From a virus: 21,202 nucleotides of DNA. Of the stretch, positions 16,439-21,202 are shown piece after piece (the stretch's first letter is position 1; every line of letters starts with the position of its first letter). The notes beneath the pieces are model-generated. The model did no database searches. It was not told the DNA's origin and worked only from the letters and a program-made list of their open reading frames with translations. The DNA is taken from the IMG/VR virus record IMGVR_UViG_3300021389_000188, positions 1 through 21,202 of that record; one strand, 5' to 3'. Position numbers and translations under genes: made by a program.

Positions 16439-17163
16439 TAAGCTGGATCCTCTCCTGAAATAATAAGGTCGAAGTTACAAATTATCTCTGACCCCGCGGA
16501 GGTGGTTATAGCCTGCAAGTCAATATCAGTCTTTGCAGGCATGCGCATTCCTGTATATAAAGACTGTGTAAAACTATTTTGAAATACTTTAATCTCGCTT
16601 TTTAGCTGAAAACTCTCTCCTTCTTCACGGCAATATAACTGTACAGTTGCATCGTCGTTTTTGCCTGTAGAACTAGTATAGTTTAAAAGATAGCCTACAT
16701 AACCTGCTGGGATTGTATACACAGCCATTTGAGTTTGTCCTACACCTTCTGCAATTTGAGCTACTACAGTTCCTGTTCCTGATACTGTGTGTGCGGTAAT
16801 TGTTCCTGCATTTGCACTTCCAATATAACTCATGCGATGAACTCTTCGAAAAGTGTTATCAAATTGAACCGCGGTTGCTCCCGTCATTGCTTTGGTCTCT
16901 ACTTGCTTTATGTAGTTTGCATCTAGGCCTTCTATTGTAAGGAGTCCCGTATCTGCGCCCTCATCACTCTTTGCAAAGATATTTTGACCACCAGCATCAA
17001 AGGCAGACCAAGGATATAGACCTCCTGCACTCCACACGCTTTCCTGCGCGGTACCTGATAGCGCGGGATTGTGTCCAAATTTATGGATAGGGTGTAGATA
17101 CTGTCCAAGCCCATCTGTATTGTGTGCGTGTCGAATGAAATCGAAATCGGTCATTGCTACCAT
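16438..17163 (-). CDS. Probable virion structural protein (beta-rich)
   Basis: About 240 residues with the N-terminal signature DFDFIRHAHNTDGLGQYLHP followed by IHKFG, then mostly beta-type sequence with Gly/Thr/Ser turns and a final strand NFDLIISGE. Two starts are possible, 17163 and 17154 (MTDFDF); neither has a strong ribosome site. From memory this N-terminal signature occurs in conserved structural proteins of marine podo- and siphoviruses, where the role is unclear. A capsid decoration or spike protein is a fair guess. The TAA overlaps the next ATG. Confidence 0.6.
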   Translation of the reverse strand: MVAMTDFDFIRHAHNTDGLGQYLHPIHKFGHNPALSGTAQESVWSAGGLYPWSAFDAGGQNIFAKSDEGADTGLLTIEGLDANYIKQVETKAMTGATAVQFDNTFRRVHRMSYIGSANAGTITAHTVSGTGTVVAQIAEGVGQTQMAVYTIPAGYVGYLLNYTSSTGKNDDATVQLYCREEGESFQLKSEIKVFQNSFTQSLYTGMRMPAKTDIDLQAITTSAGSEIICNFDLIISGEDPA

Positions 17164-17465
17164 TTTACTTTATCCGCCCAATATGCTGCTGACATTTTGC
17201 CTTTAGCTATATTCTTTGCGTGACGTGCTTTAAACGATCTACGCTTTGCTTTCATTGCTTCTGATTCTCCAGCCTTGGGCTTCCCTGCCGTACGAGCTCC
17301 TTGCTGGCCGAAACGAATCGTTTTAATTTTGTCCCCAACCTTAGCCACAACAATGTGAGACTTCTTCGGGTGTTTTGGAGTACGTTTAGGTTTATTATAA
17401 CCACTGACTCCAGCCCTTTTTAATCTGCCATTAGGCTTCTTCTTACCTTTTCTTTTTGCGGCCAC
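17157..17465 (-). CDS. Basic protein (SGYNKPKRTP...MSAAYWADKVKW type), GTG start
   Basis: The start is GTG at 17465, with AGGAG eight bases upstream; the only later ATGs would remove most of the protein. The 102 residues include SGYNKPKRTPKHPKKSHIVV, a short beta segment (KVGDKIKTIRFG), FKARHAKNIAKGKMSAAYW and ADKVKW at the end. I recall this pattern from many marine phages as a conserved hypothetical. It ends with TAG, followed one codon later by an in-frame TGA. Function is unknown; the charge suggests nucleic acid contact. Confidence 0.65.
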   Translation of the reverse strand: MAAKRKGKKKPNGRLKRAGVSGYNKPKRTPKHPKKSHIVVAKVGDKIKTIRFGQQGARTAGKPKAGESEAMKAKRRSFKARHAKNIAKGKMSAAYWADKVKW

Positions 17466-17727
17466 TGCTCTTTCTCCTTTTCACGAATGTAGATACATTA
17501 CGTGGCTTACCTCCAGGATTACCAGCTGCGCGCTTTCTACGGATTGCTGACTTTCTCTGTGCAGGTGTCATGCGGGCTGCTTTTGCAGCGGGCACACATT
17601 TGGGGTACTTTCCTGTCTTTGCTACGGATCTACCACAAGTGTGGTATCCTCCACCTTTTTTAGGTCTGGAAATATCTACCCACTTTTCTTTGAACCACTT
17701 AGTAAGCCCGCCTTTGGTCTTTGCCAT
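17443..17727 (-). CDS. Basic protein with WVDISRP / CGRS / CVPAAKA motifs
   Basis: Ninety-four residues, strongly basic. It contains KWVDISRPKKGGGYHTCGRS, then KYPKCVPAAKAARMTPAQ, then a Lys/Arg/Ser-rich tail. The two Cys and adjacent His could hold a metal or disulfide. Similar sequences are familiar from environmental phages and giant viruses without a known role. GGGAG seven bases before the ATG is a good ribosome site. Its 3' end overlaps the next gene by 23 bases. It is probably a DNA-binding or virion component, judged only from charge and company. Confidence 0.65.
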   Translation of the reverse strand: MAKTKGGLTKWFKEKWVDISRPKKGGGYHTCGRSVAKTGKYPKCVPAAKAARMTPAQRKSAIRRKRAAGNPGGKPRNVSTFVKRRKSSGRKKKR

Positions 17728-17912
17728 TACTTGACTCCCATTCGGTACTTACCGCCGCGTTTCTTGTACTCTCTCACTAAGTATGCGTTTGCATATGCGG
17801 AAGGGTATACTTTAAACTTTCTCTTGGTCTCCGACTTTACTCTTGAGTATAGTCTTTTATTCGTCGGAACTGGTTTCTTCTTCGCGGCTTTCCTCTTCCT
17901 CTTCACTGCCAT
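17727..17912 (-). CDS. Very basic small protein (VYPSAYANAY motif)
   Basis: I place the start at the ATG at 17912, giving 61 residues, because GGAG lies seven bases upstream; an in-frame ATG at 17948 would add an unlike MCQCPSSFWRLK and has no good ribosome site. The N-terminus is MAVKRKRKAAKKK. A conserved-looking block (KFKVYPSAYANAYLVREYKK) is followed by RGGKYRMG. From memory, this block recurs in small proteins of phages and large DNA viruses, of unknown function. High positive charge suggests nucleic acid binding. The TAA overlaps the next ATG. Confidence 0.6.
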   Translation of the reverse strand: MAVKRKRKAAKKKPVPTNKRLYSRVKSETKRKFKVYPSAYANAYLVREYKKRGGKYRMGVK

Positions 17913-18042
17913 CTTCAGTCTCCAAAAGCTCGATGGGCATTGGCACATCTAGGAATTTAATAGCTTCTTGCTCTGTGGCAAATTTATGAAGCTTTCCATC
18001 AACTCGGACGCACCAGCGACCTCTCTTTTCATATATACCCAT
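17857..18042 (-). CDS. Small protein with beta-like head and acidic tail
   Basis: The N-terminal half (YEKRGRWCVRVDGKLHKFA, TEQEAIKFL) looks like a short three-stranded sheet plus helix, reminiscent of arm-type or AP2-like DNA-binding folds, though this is a weak resemblance. The last 24 residues contain 14 Glu/Asp. TAGGAG six bases upstream supports the ATG. The DNA of the acidic tail overlaps the Lys/Arg-rich N-terminus of the next gene in another frame by 56 bases. An acidic protein among four strongly basic ones could be a charge partner or chaperone; this is inference. Confidence 0.6.
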   Translation of the reverse strand: MGIYEKRGRWCVRVDGKLHKFATEQEAIKFLDVPMPIELLETEDGSEEEEESREEETSSDE

Positions 18043-18254
18043 TATTTGCTCCTACGTTTGCGATTCTTGCTCGCTCTTTGGCCTCTTTTGGGTTTGCTTG
18101 GTTTCTTCTTCGGCTTCTTCATAGCTTTCTCAAAAGCTGCGTGTGTTTTACCTGCCATGTGAATCTTCCCCTTTCCGGCACCGTGACTATGAGTACCGCT
18201 TAAACCTAACCGCTTCGCTGCTTTCATAGCGGCTGCTTTAGTTTTATATCGCAT
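18042..18254 (-). CDS. Very basic small protein (KTKAAA / GTHSHGAGKGK type)
   Basis: These 70 residues are about one third Lys/Arg with a single acidic residue. A conserved-looking core (MKAAKRLGLSGTHSHG, AGKTHAAFEKAMKK) is followed by a run of Lys/Pro/Arg to the end. The composition fits a nucleic-acid-binding or DNA-condensing virion protein. Similar short proteins with SGTHSHG occur in marine phages as far as I recall, with no known role. AGGA seven bases before the ATG is a reasonable ribosome site. The TAA overlaps the ATG of the acidic-tailed protein that follows. Confidence 0.6.
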   Translation of the reverse strand: MRYKTKAAAMKAAKRLGLSGTHSHGAGKGKIHMAGKTHAAFEKAMKKPKKKPSKPKRGQRASKNRKRRSK

Positions 18255-18255
18255 C

Positions 18256-18714
18256 TTATTTTCCTAACGGATTGGACAAGAAGTCCATTCCGTCCCAGAG
18301 CTCTTGTATCTCACGCTTTAGTACTTTTACCTCGCCTTCAATACCTTCCAGCTCTTTAGTCTTTAATTCTGCTCTTTGTACTACACCTTTCATGGCTTCC
18401 ATTTCTTTCTCAACTTCAACCATTCGTTCTTGAATGGCAAGGAGTTTTGTCTGTTGGCCCATGATTGTTTCGAGATTAGTACCAAATGAAGCTAGCTTTC
18501 CCTGGAGTTGAGAAATGTCGTTTGCTTCGAGTTCTTTCTCAATAACAGTAATTTGTTCGTGGAGAGGGGCAACGTCTGGAATTTCGTAAGCCTCTACCGC
18601 TTCAAGTCTAGCATATACAGAGGAAGCTGTCCATATTCCTCCAGCAATTGTAGAGATAAATGCTAGTACAACTGCAATTTGTGCTCCGCTGAATCCTACG
18701 CCGTCGACCTTCAT
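18256..18714 (-). CDS. Membrane-anchored coiled-coil protein
   Basis: One N-terminal hydrophobic helix (about residues 10-32, GAQIAVVLAFISTIAGGIW) is followed by a long heptad-type region (about 45-145) dense in Glu, Lys and Leu (EKELEAND, MVEVEKEMEAMKG, LKREIQELWDGM). The protein should sit in the inner membrane with a rod facing one side. A GAGG Shine-Dalgarno precedes the ATG, which overlaps the previous TGA (ATGA). The layout is compatible with an i-spanin-like or holin-accessory protein. There is no outer-membrane lipoprotein partner next to it, so spanin is only one option. Function is unknown. Confidence 0.6.
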   Translation of the reverse strand: MKVDGVGFSGAQIAVVLAFISTIAGGIWTASSVYARLEAVEAYEIPDVAPLHEQITVIEKELEANDISQLQGKLASFGTNLETIMGQQTKLLAIQERMVEVEKEMEAMKGVVQRAELKTKELEGIEGEVKVLKREIQELWDGMDFLSNPLGK

Positions 18715-19580
18715 CGTGCAATATCCTCGTTACAGTCTGTTCCAGAGAAGAAGCACTTGTTTTGTGTAGGACCGTTTAAGTAGAAATCACTGTCAGCACC
18801 ATTAAACAAAACCTCTGTACGTGATGCCATAATATCAATTCCAAACTGGTCAGTACCATTCATAAAGACTGCGAATGCGTAACCACTTGAGTTCTCAGCT
18901 GTAAAGTCTAGAAGTACTGCACTAGACTGGTGTGCGAAACTAAGGTTGTCGGCTGCGTCAGTGAATCGTACGCCTGCAGTGTCTGCACCTTCCTGAAGCC
19001 AGGCTGATGCTGCTTCGTCAGATGCTACCGCAATATAAGCTGCTGCGTTCGCGGCATGGCTTGCCACATCATCAAGGCTTTCGTTATAAACCTGAATATC
19101 TTCTGCTGAGATTGTCAGCATTTGCTCATTCGAGGAAACAAAGTCCTGAAGATTCTCTTGCTGTTCCACATCCTGTGTTTGCTGTGCTTCAACTGCCATG
19201 TCAGAAACCTGCACTACTGTTGCGAGATCTACTGTAATCTCTGCAAAAGTATCAATAGCATCGTTCATTAGACCAATCTCTATTTGTCCTTGATCGTTCA
19301 AAAACTGGGAAGCAGTGTAAGCTGTAAAGCTTGCCATGCCTTGAAGCGCACTATTGTAAGCCTCTGCTTCTGCTGATGAAATATGAGCATCTGTCTGTAC
19401 ACCAAGAGGCGCGATACCAACGTTTGTAGCGTTCATAACAGTAGCTGCGCCTACATACTGAATACCTAAATCAAGCTTACTTGCAATAGTGCTTGAAGTA
19501 GTTACTAAGTTATCGATCTCATTCGCTGGTGCGGAAACGCTCGCTAATAGACATGCCGTCGCTAGAATCTTCTTGTTCAA
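18711..19580 (-). CDS. Secreted/periplasmic protein of unknown function, TTG start
   Basis: The start is TTG at 19580. It has AGGAG nine bases upstream, and an in-frame TAG five codons upstream excludes a longer form. The N-terminus MNKKILATACLLASVSAPA is a good signal peptide with cleavage before NEIDN. The mature protein (about 270 residues) is rich in Ala, Asp, Glu, Gln and Ser, with helical segments in the middle and a beta-like C-terminus (YAFAVFMNGTDQFGIDIM) plus two Cys near the end (KCFFSGTDCNED). I recognise no family. It overlaps the preceding secreted protein gene by 62 bases, and its TGA overlaps the next ATG. The pairing of two exported proteins suggests a shared periplasmic task, which is inference. 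Confidence 0.65.
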   Translation of the reverse strand: MNKKILATACLLASVSAPANEIDNLVTTSSTIASKLDLGIQYVGAATVMNATNVGIAPLGVQTDAHISSAEAEAYNSALQGMASFTAYTASQFLNDQGQIEIGLMNDAIDTFAEITVDLATVVQVSDMAVEAQQTQDVEQQENLQDFVSSNEQMLTISAEDIQVYNESLDDVASHAANAAAYIAVASDEAASAWLQEGADTAGVRFTDAADNLSFAHQSSAVLLDFTAENSSGYAFAVFMNGTDQFGIDIMASRTEVLFNGADSDFYLNGPTQNKCFFSGTDCNEDIAR

Positions 19581-20232
19581 CGCTATCTTCTCCTATCCCT
19601 AGTAACGAGTTGTACCAGAGTTGCTTGGCTGTGTAATAAGGCTTAGAGACATACTTGGGCTTGATCGGACATTTAAGATAATTCTTCTTCTTGTCGCAAG
19701 TCCTTCGTTCCTCTTTACCCTCCTTTACTTTGCCATAATTCGGAATATAGAGTTCCGGATTACTTTTCATCATTAAGTAGGCTCTTTTACCTACAATTAG
19801 TTTTCCTCTTGTTAAGATTGGACACGGGGTGCCAGATATAAACATCGACTCCCACACTTTGTGGTCTTGGCACATTCGTGCTACTGCTGCGACCTTCATT
19901 CCAAGGTCTGATAATACTTTTGAATCTCTTCTACGGTTACAGTTCGGATCTTCTTTAAATTTTCCACTCGAGAAACCTACCATTCCTGTCTGGAGAGACC
20001 CACCTGACCCTTGAAGGCACGTTTCAACCCCGTTCGCCATATAGCTAGGACTAATCGCTGAACCTACGGGGATAGAGCTCGAAGAGCCAGCTCCATTATA
20101 GTTCGTAGTTGAAGATGCCGACGAGTTGTTACTTCCTACAGTCGAGTTCTCAGCATTTGTATTTAACGAACCATCTTGCGTAGTATCGCCAATTGCGAAA
20201 GAAGAAACTAAAAGTAGTAGAACTAGTCTCAT
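19519..20232 (-). CDS. Secreted Cys-rich protein of unknown function
   Basis: A short clear signal peptide (MRLVLLLLVSSFAIG, cleavage about residue 15) precedes a low-complexity Ser/Asn/Thr/Gly linker (about 16-60). A conserved-looking core follows (GMVGFSSGKF, NCNRRR, GMKVAAVARMCQD, FISGTPCPI). The tail is basic, then acidic. Six Cys (about 72, 98, 121, 137, 179, 188) suggest disulfides in the periplasm. From memory, similar exported proteins with the CQD...GTPCP pattern occur in marine phages with no assigned function. The ATG overlaps the previous TAA as TAATG. The 3' end overlaps the signal peptide of the next gene by 62 bases. An outer-surface, periplasmic or superinfection role is possible but unsupported. 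Confidence 0.7.
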   Translation of the reverse strand: MRLVLLLLVSSFAIGDTTQDGSLNTNAENSTVGSNNSSASSTTNYNGAGSSSSIPVGSAISPSYMANGVETCLQGSGGSLQTGMVGFSSGKFKEDPNCNRRRDSKVLSDLGMKVAAVARMCQDHKVWESMFISGTPCPILTRGKLIVGKRAYLMMKSNPELYIPNYGKVKEGKEERRTCDKKKNYLKCPIKPKYVSKPYYTAKQLWYNSLLGIGEDSVEQEDSSDGMSISERFRTSE

Positions 20233-20426
20233 TACATCGTCGATAAAGTTACGATCACACCGGCTAGAAACAAAATAATTGTACCGCCGAGTGCGTAAAA
20301 TCGCCCTTCCATACGACCGAGAGTATCTTCTATGTTCTCTAATCGTACAAATGTGGTCTTCCAGCGTTCTTCACACTGTACTTCGTGGGTGCGCAGCTCT
20401 AGCTCGAGTCTATTATTCTGATCCAT
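20232..20426 (-). CDS. Small coiled-coil protein with C-terminal membrane helix
   Basis: The 64 residues split into a charged helical half with heptad-like spacing (LELELRTHEV, LENIEDTLGRM, about 5-42) and one hydrophobic helix (about 44-63, containing IILFLAGVIVTL) that ends at the C-terminus. This topology resembles XhlA-type haemolysin/holin-associated proteins, but the similarity is one of layout only. It could be a holin partner, an inner-membrane anchor or a membrane-bound assembly factor. Its start overlaps the small terminase end by 14 bases and its TAA overlaps the next ATG, so translation is probably coupled. No lysis enzyme is visible in the window to support a lysis role. Confidence 0.6.
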   Translation of the reverse strand: MDQNNRLELELRTHEVQCEERWKTTFVRLENIEDTLGRMEGRFYALGGTIILFLAGVIVTLSTM

Positions 20427-20664
20427 TGAGTAATTTTTCCATTAACTTACCATAGTTGCCCTGGCCGAACGGTACTTGCTCGTTGATCTGGACATTAGTT
20501 TGGTTCTTGATGTTACCATTCTCAGCCTTCTGGAGGTCGGTCTGAGCTTTGATTTCATCTATACGCATTTTATGGGCCATTTGTAGTAAATCAGCTAAGT
20601 CCTTACTAGAGTATACACCAGATTCCTGGGCTTCTTCAAGTTTGGATGCGATCATACTGTCGAG
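20413..20664 (-). CDS. Terminase small subunit, C-terminal part after in-frame TAG
   Basis: This is the direct in-frame continuation of the 20665-20874 frame after TAG: LDS, then Met at 20655, then SKLEEAQESGVYSSKDLADL and a charged helical stretch ending YGKLMEKLLNGSE with TAA. The helical, charged composition and the NVQINEQVPFGQGNYG segment fit the C-terminal oligomerisation and portal-contact part of small terminases. If translated separately, the ATG at 20655 is available and gives 80 residues, but I see no Shine-Dalgarno before it. Reinitiation after the TAG nine bases upstream is the only obvious separate route. Its end overlaps the next gene by 14 bases. Confidence 0.65.
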   Translation of the reverse strand, partial: LDSMIASKLEEAQESGVYSSKDLADLLQMAHKMRIDEIKAQTDLQKAENGNIKNQTNVQINEQVPFGQGNYGKLMEKLLNGSE

Positions 20665-20667
20665 CTA
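20665..20667 (-). other. In-frame TAG inside small terminase: candidate recoding site
   Basis: The amber codon is preceded by ATT GGT TCT and followed by CTC GAC AGT ATG in the same frame. A six-base inverted repeat, AAGAAC/GTTCTT with a seven-base loop, abuts the TAG on its 5' side; it could be chance. Whether the site is read through is not known. Confidence 0.6.
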
Positions 20668-20874
20668 AGAACCAATGTTGTTCTTGTTTCGATAACCCAT
20701 GTCGAGATACACTGTGTCGATATACTTTTTAACTTCTCGTTTGTTCAGTTGTTCGACTACGGCTGTTTCAGGCACCTGAAGATAGTCACACACGCCTCGG
20801 ATGTTTCCGAATTGTAGGTAACTATTGGCTATTTCCAGCCCTTCAGGTGATATTGTGGTTAATTCTTTTGCCAT
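20665..20874 (-). CDS. Terminase small subunit, N-terminal part ending at in-frame TAG
   Basis: This 69-residue frame encodes a helix-turn-helix-like region (LEIANSYLQFGNIRGVCDYL, then VPETAVVEQLNKREVKKYI, about residues 13-51), typical of small terminase subunits that recognise phage DNA for packaging. It stops at TAG (20665-20667) after NNIGS. The same frame continues without interruption as LDSMIASKLEEAQESG, and the two halves together match my memory of one continuous small terminase. No Shine-Dalgarno is present because the promoter -10 sits seven bases upstream. The first 69 residues alone would lack the usual oligomerisation helices. The interruption could be a nonsense mutation, programmed readthrough, host amber suppression or a sequencing error. 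The terminase call also rests on location at the head of the packaging module. Confidence 0.7.
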   Translation of the reverse strand: MAKELTTISPEGLEIANSYLQFGNIRGVCDYLQVPETAVVEQLNKREVKKYIDTVYLDMGYRNKNNIGS

Positions 20875-20881
20875 GTGAAGA

Positions 20882-20924
20882 ATTATACTAAGATTAAGGT
20901 CTTATGTCAAGTAGTATTTTTCGA
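20882..20924 (-). promoter_or_regulatory. Strong sigma70 promoter (P3) for small terminase
   Basis: A perfect -35 TTGACA (20905-20910) and perfect -10 TATAAT (20882-20887) are separated by 17 bases. GAAAAATA, like a proximal UP element, ends four bases upstream of the -35. The -10 lies only seven bases before the small terminase ATG, so the transcript should start at or within about two bases of the start codon. It shares layout and several sequence blocks with the promoters at 14387 and 6839. Confidence 0.85.
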
Positions 20925-20927
20925 AGG

Positions 20928-21202
20928 TTACTTGATAAAAACGTACCGAACTTCTACTTCAGCTCCGTTCTTTGAAAAATCTTTCGTACTTTCGATCTTT
21001 CCTTTTACTAGAAGGCGTTCATGTACCTTCATCTTATAACCAAGCTCCGCAGACTCTTCTCCAGTTTCGATATAAAAATTATTTTCGAACTTGTACCCTA
21101 GTCGCAGGTAATCTGAAGTCTTCGAACTGTCGAGATCTGACTTGTACTTATATTCAACGTACCCATCGGCGCTTGCACAGGCCGACCACAAGATGACGCT
21201 CG
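20928..21202 (-). CDS. Exported beta-strand-rich protein, 5' end outside window
   Basis: The reading frame is open to the window edge, so the start is missing; 91 codons are visible. The first visible residues, SVILWSACASA, look like the end of a signal peptide with an ASA cleavage site, so the TTG at 21191 is probably an internal Leu and not the start. The mature part begins DGYVEYKYK. It continues as short alternating hydrophobic/polar strands (DYLRLGYKF, NNFYIETGE, SAELGYKMK, LLVKGKIES, AEVEVRYVF) and ends near an aromatic residue. This pattern fits a small outer-membrane-type beta barrel or beta sheet. I do not recognise a named family. The gene ends with TAA just before the promoter of the small terminase gene. 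Function is unknown; a role in the host envelope is inference from the signal peptide and strand pattern. Confidence 0.6.
   Translation of the reverse strand, partial: SVILWSACASADGYVEYKYKSDLDSSKTSDYLRLGYKFENNFYIETGEESAELGYKMKVHERLLVKGKIESTKDFSKNGAEVEVRYVFIK

Noticed and set aside
17913-17948. Longer start at 17948 for the VYPSAYANAY protein
   Set aside because: The extra residues are out of character, and a clear GGAG precedes the ATG at 17912.
1-21202. Genome-wide reassignment of TAG to an amino acid
   Set aside because: Only one gene is interrupted by TAG, while four genes end naturally at TAG with family-typical C-termini, so a wholesale code change is not supported.
1-21202. CRISPR arrays, tRNA genes, insertion sequences or attachment sites
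   Set aside because: I saw no spaced direct repeats, cloverleaf-like segments, transposase genes or terminal repeats; the window is continuous coding sequence.

Overview
The window is the virion-assembly region of a tailed double-stranded DNA phage with a lambda/HK97-like (siphovirus) plan. Every gene I can support lies on the minus strand, so transcription runs from high to low coordinates. Packing is very tight: nine TAATG and three ATGA stop/start junctions, and no gap over 200 bases. Shine-Dalgarno sites and near-consensus sigma70 promoters suggest a Gram-negative host. Several small proteins (the HAHN...GLGQYLHPIHKFG structural protein, the Lys/Arg-rich proteins and the exported Cys-rich protein) resemble, from memory, proteins common in marine phages. 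Host and lifestyle cannot be fixed: no integrase, repressor or endolysin is in view.

Layout in transcription order. (1) 21202-20928: 3' part of an exported beta-rich protein cut by the window edge. (2) 20874-20413: small terminase, started by a strong promoter that leaves almost no leader and interrupted by an in-frame TAG. (3) 20426-15729: a cassette between small and large terminase. It encodes a coiled-coil/membrane protein, two secreted proteins, a membrane-anchored coiled coil, four very basic small proteins and one acidic-tailed protein, a likely virion protein, an EF-hand membrane protein and a transglutaminase-like cysteine peptidase. (4) 15744-10615: large terminase, then a second strong promoter, HNH endonuclease, portal, a 96-residue unknown, and a fused prohead protease-major capsid gene with an internal start for capsid alone, ended by a hairpin terminator. 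(5) 10547-6934: head-tail connector, long neck protein, tail terminator, tail tube protein, then a UUCG hairpin terminator. (6) 6867-1: a third promoter, then tail chaperones G and GT (with a complete -1 frameshift signal), tape measure, and the tail-tip proteins M, L, K and partial I in lambda order.

Together these genes package DNA into a HK97-fold head and build a long flexible tail. The most unusual points are the amber-interrupted, apparently leaderless small terminase; a family of three similar sigma70 promoters with A-tracts at a fixed distance; the capsid internal start with an abrupt change in codon usage; a purine-rich stretch read in two frames to give an acidic tail and a basic N-terminus; and carbohydrate-binding-like modules inserted between the cysteine pairs of tail-tip protein L. 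All calls come from reading sequence and from memory of families; no database search was run.
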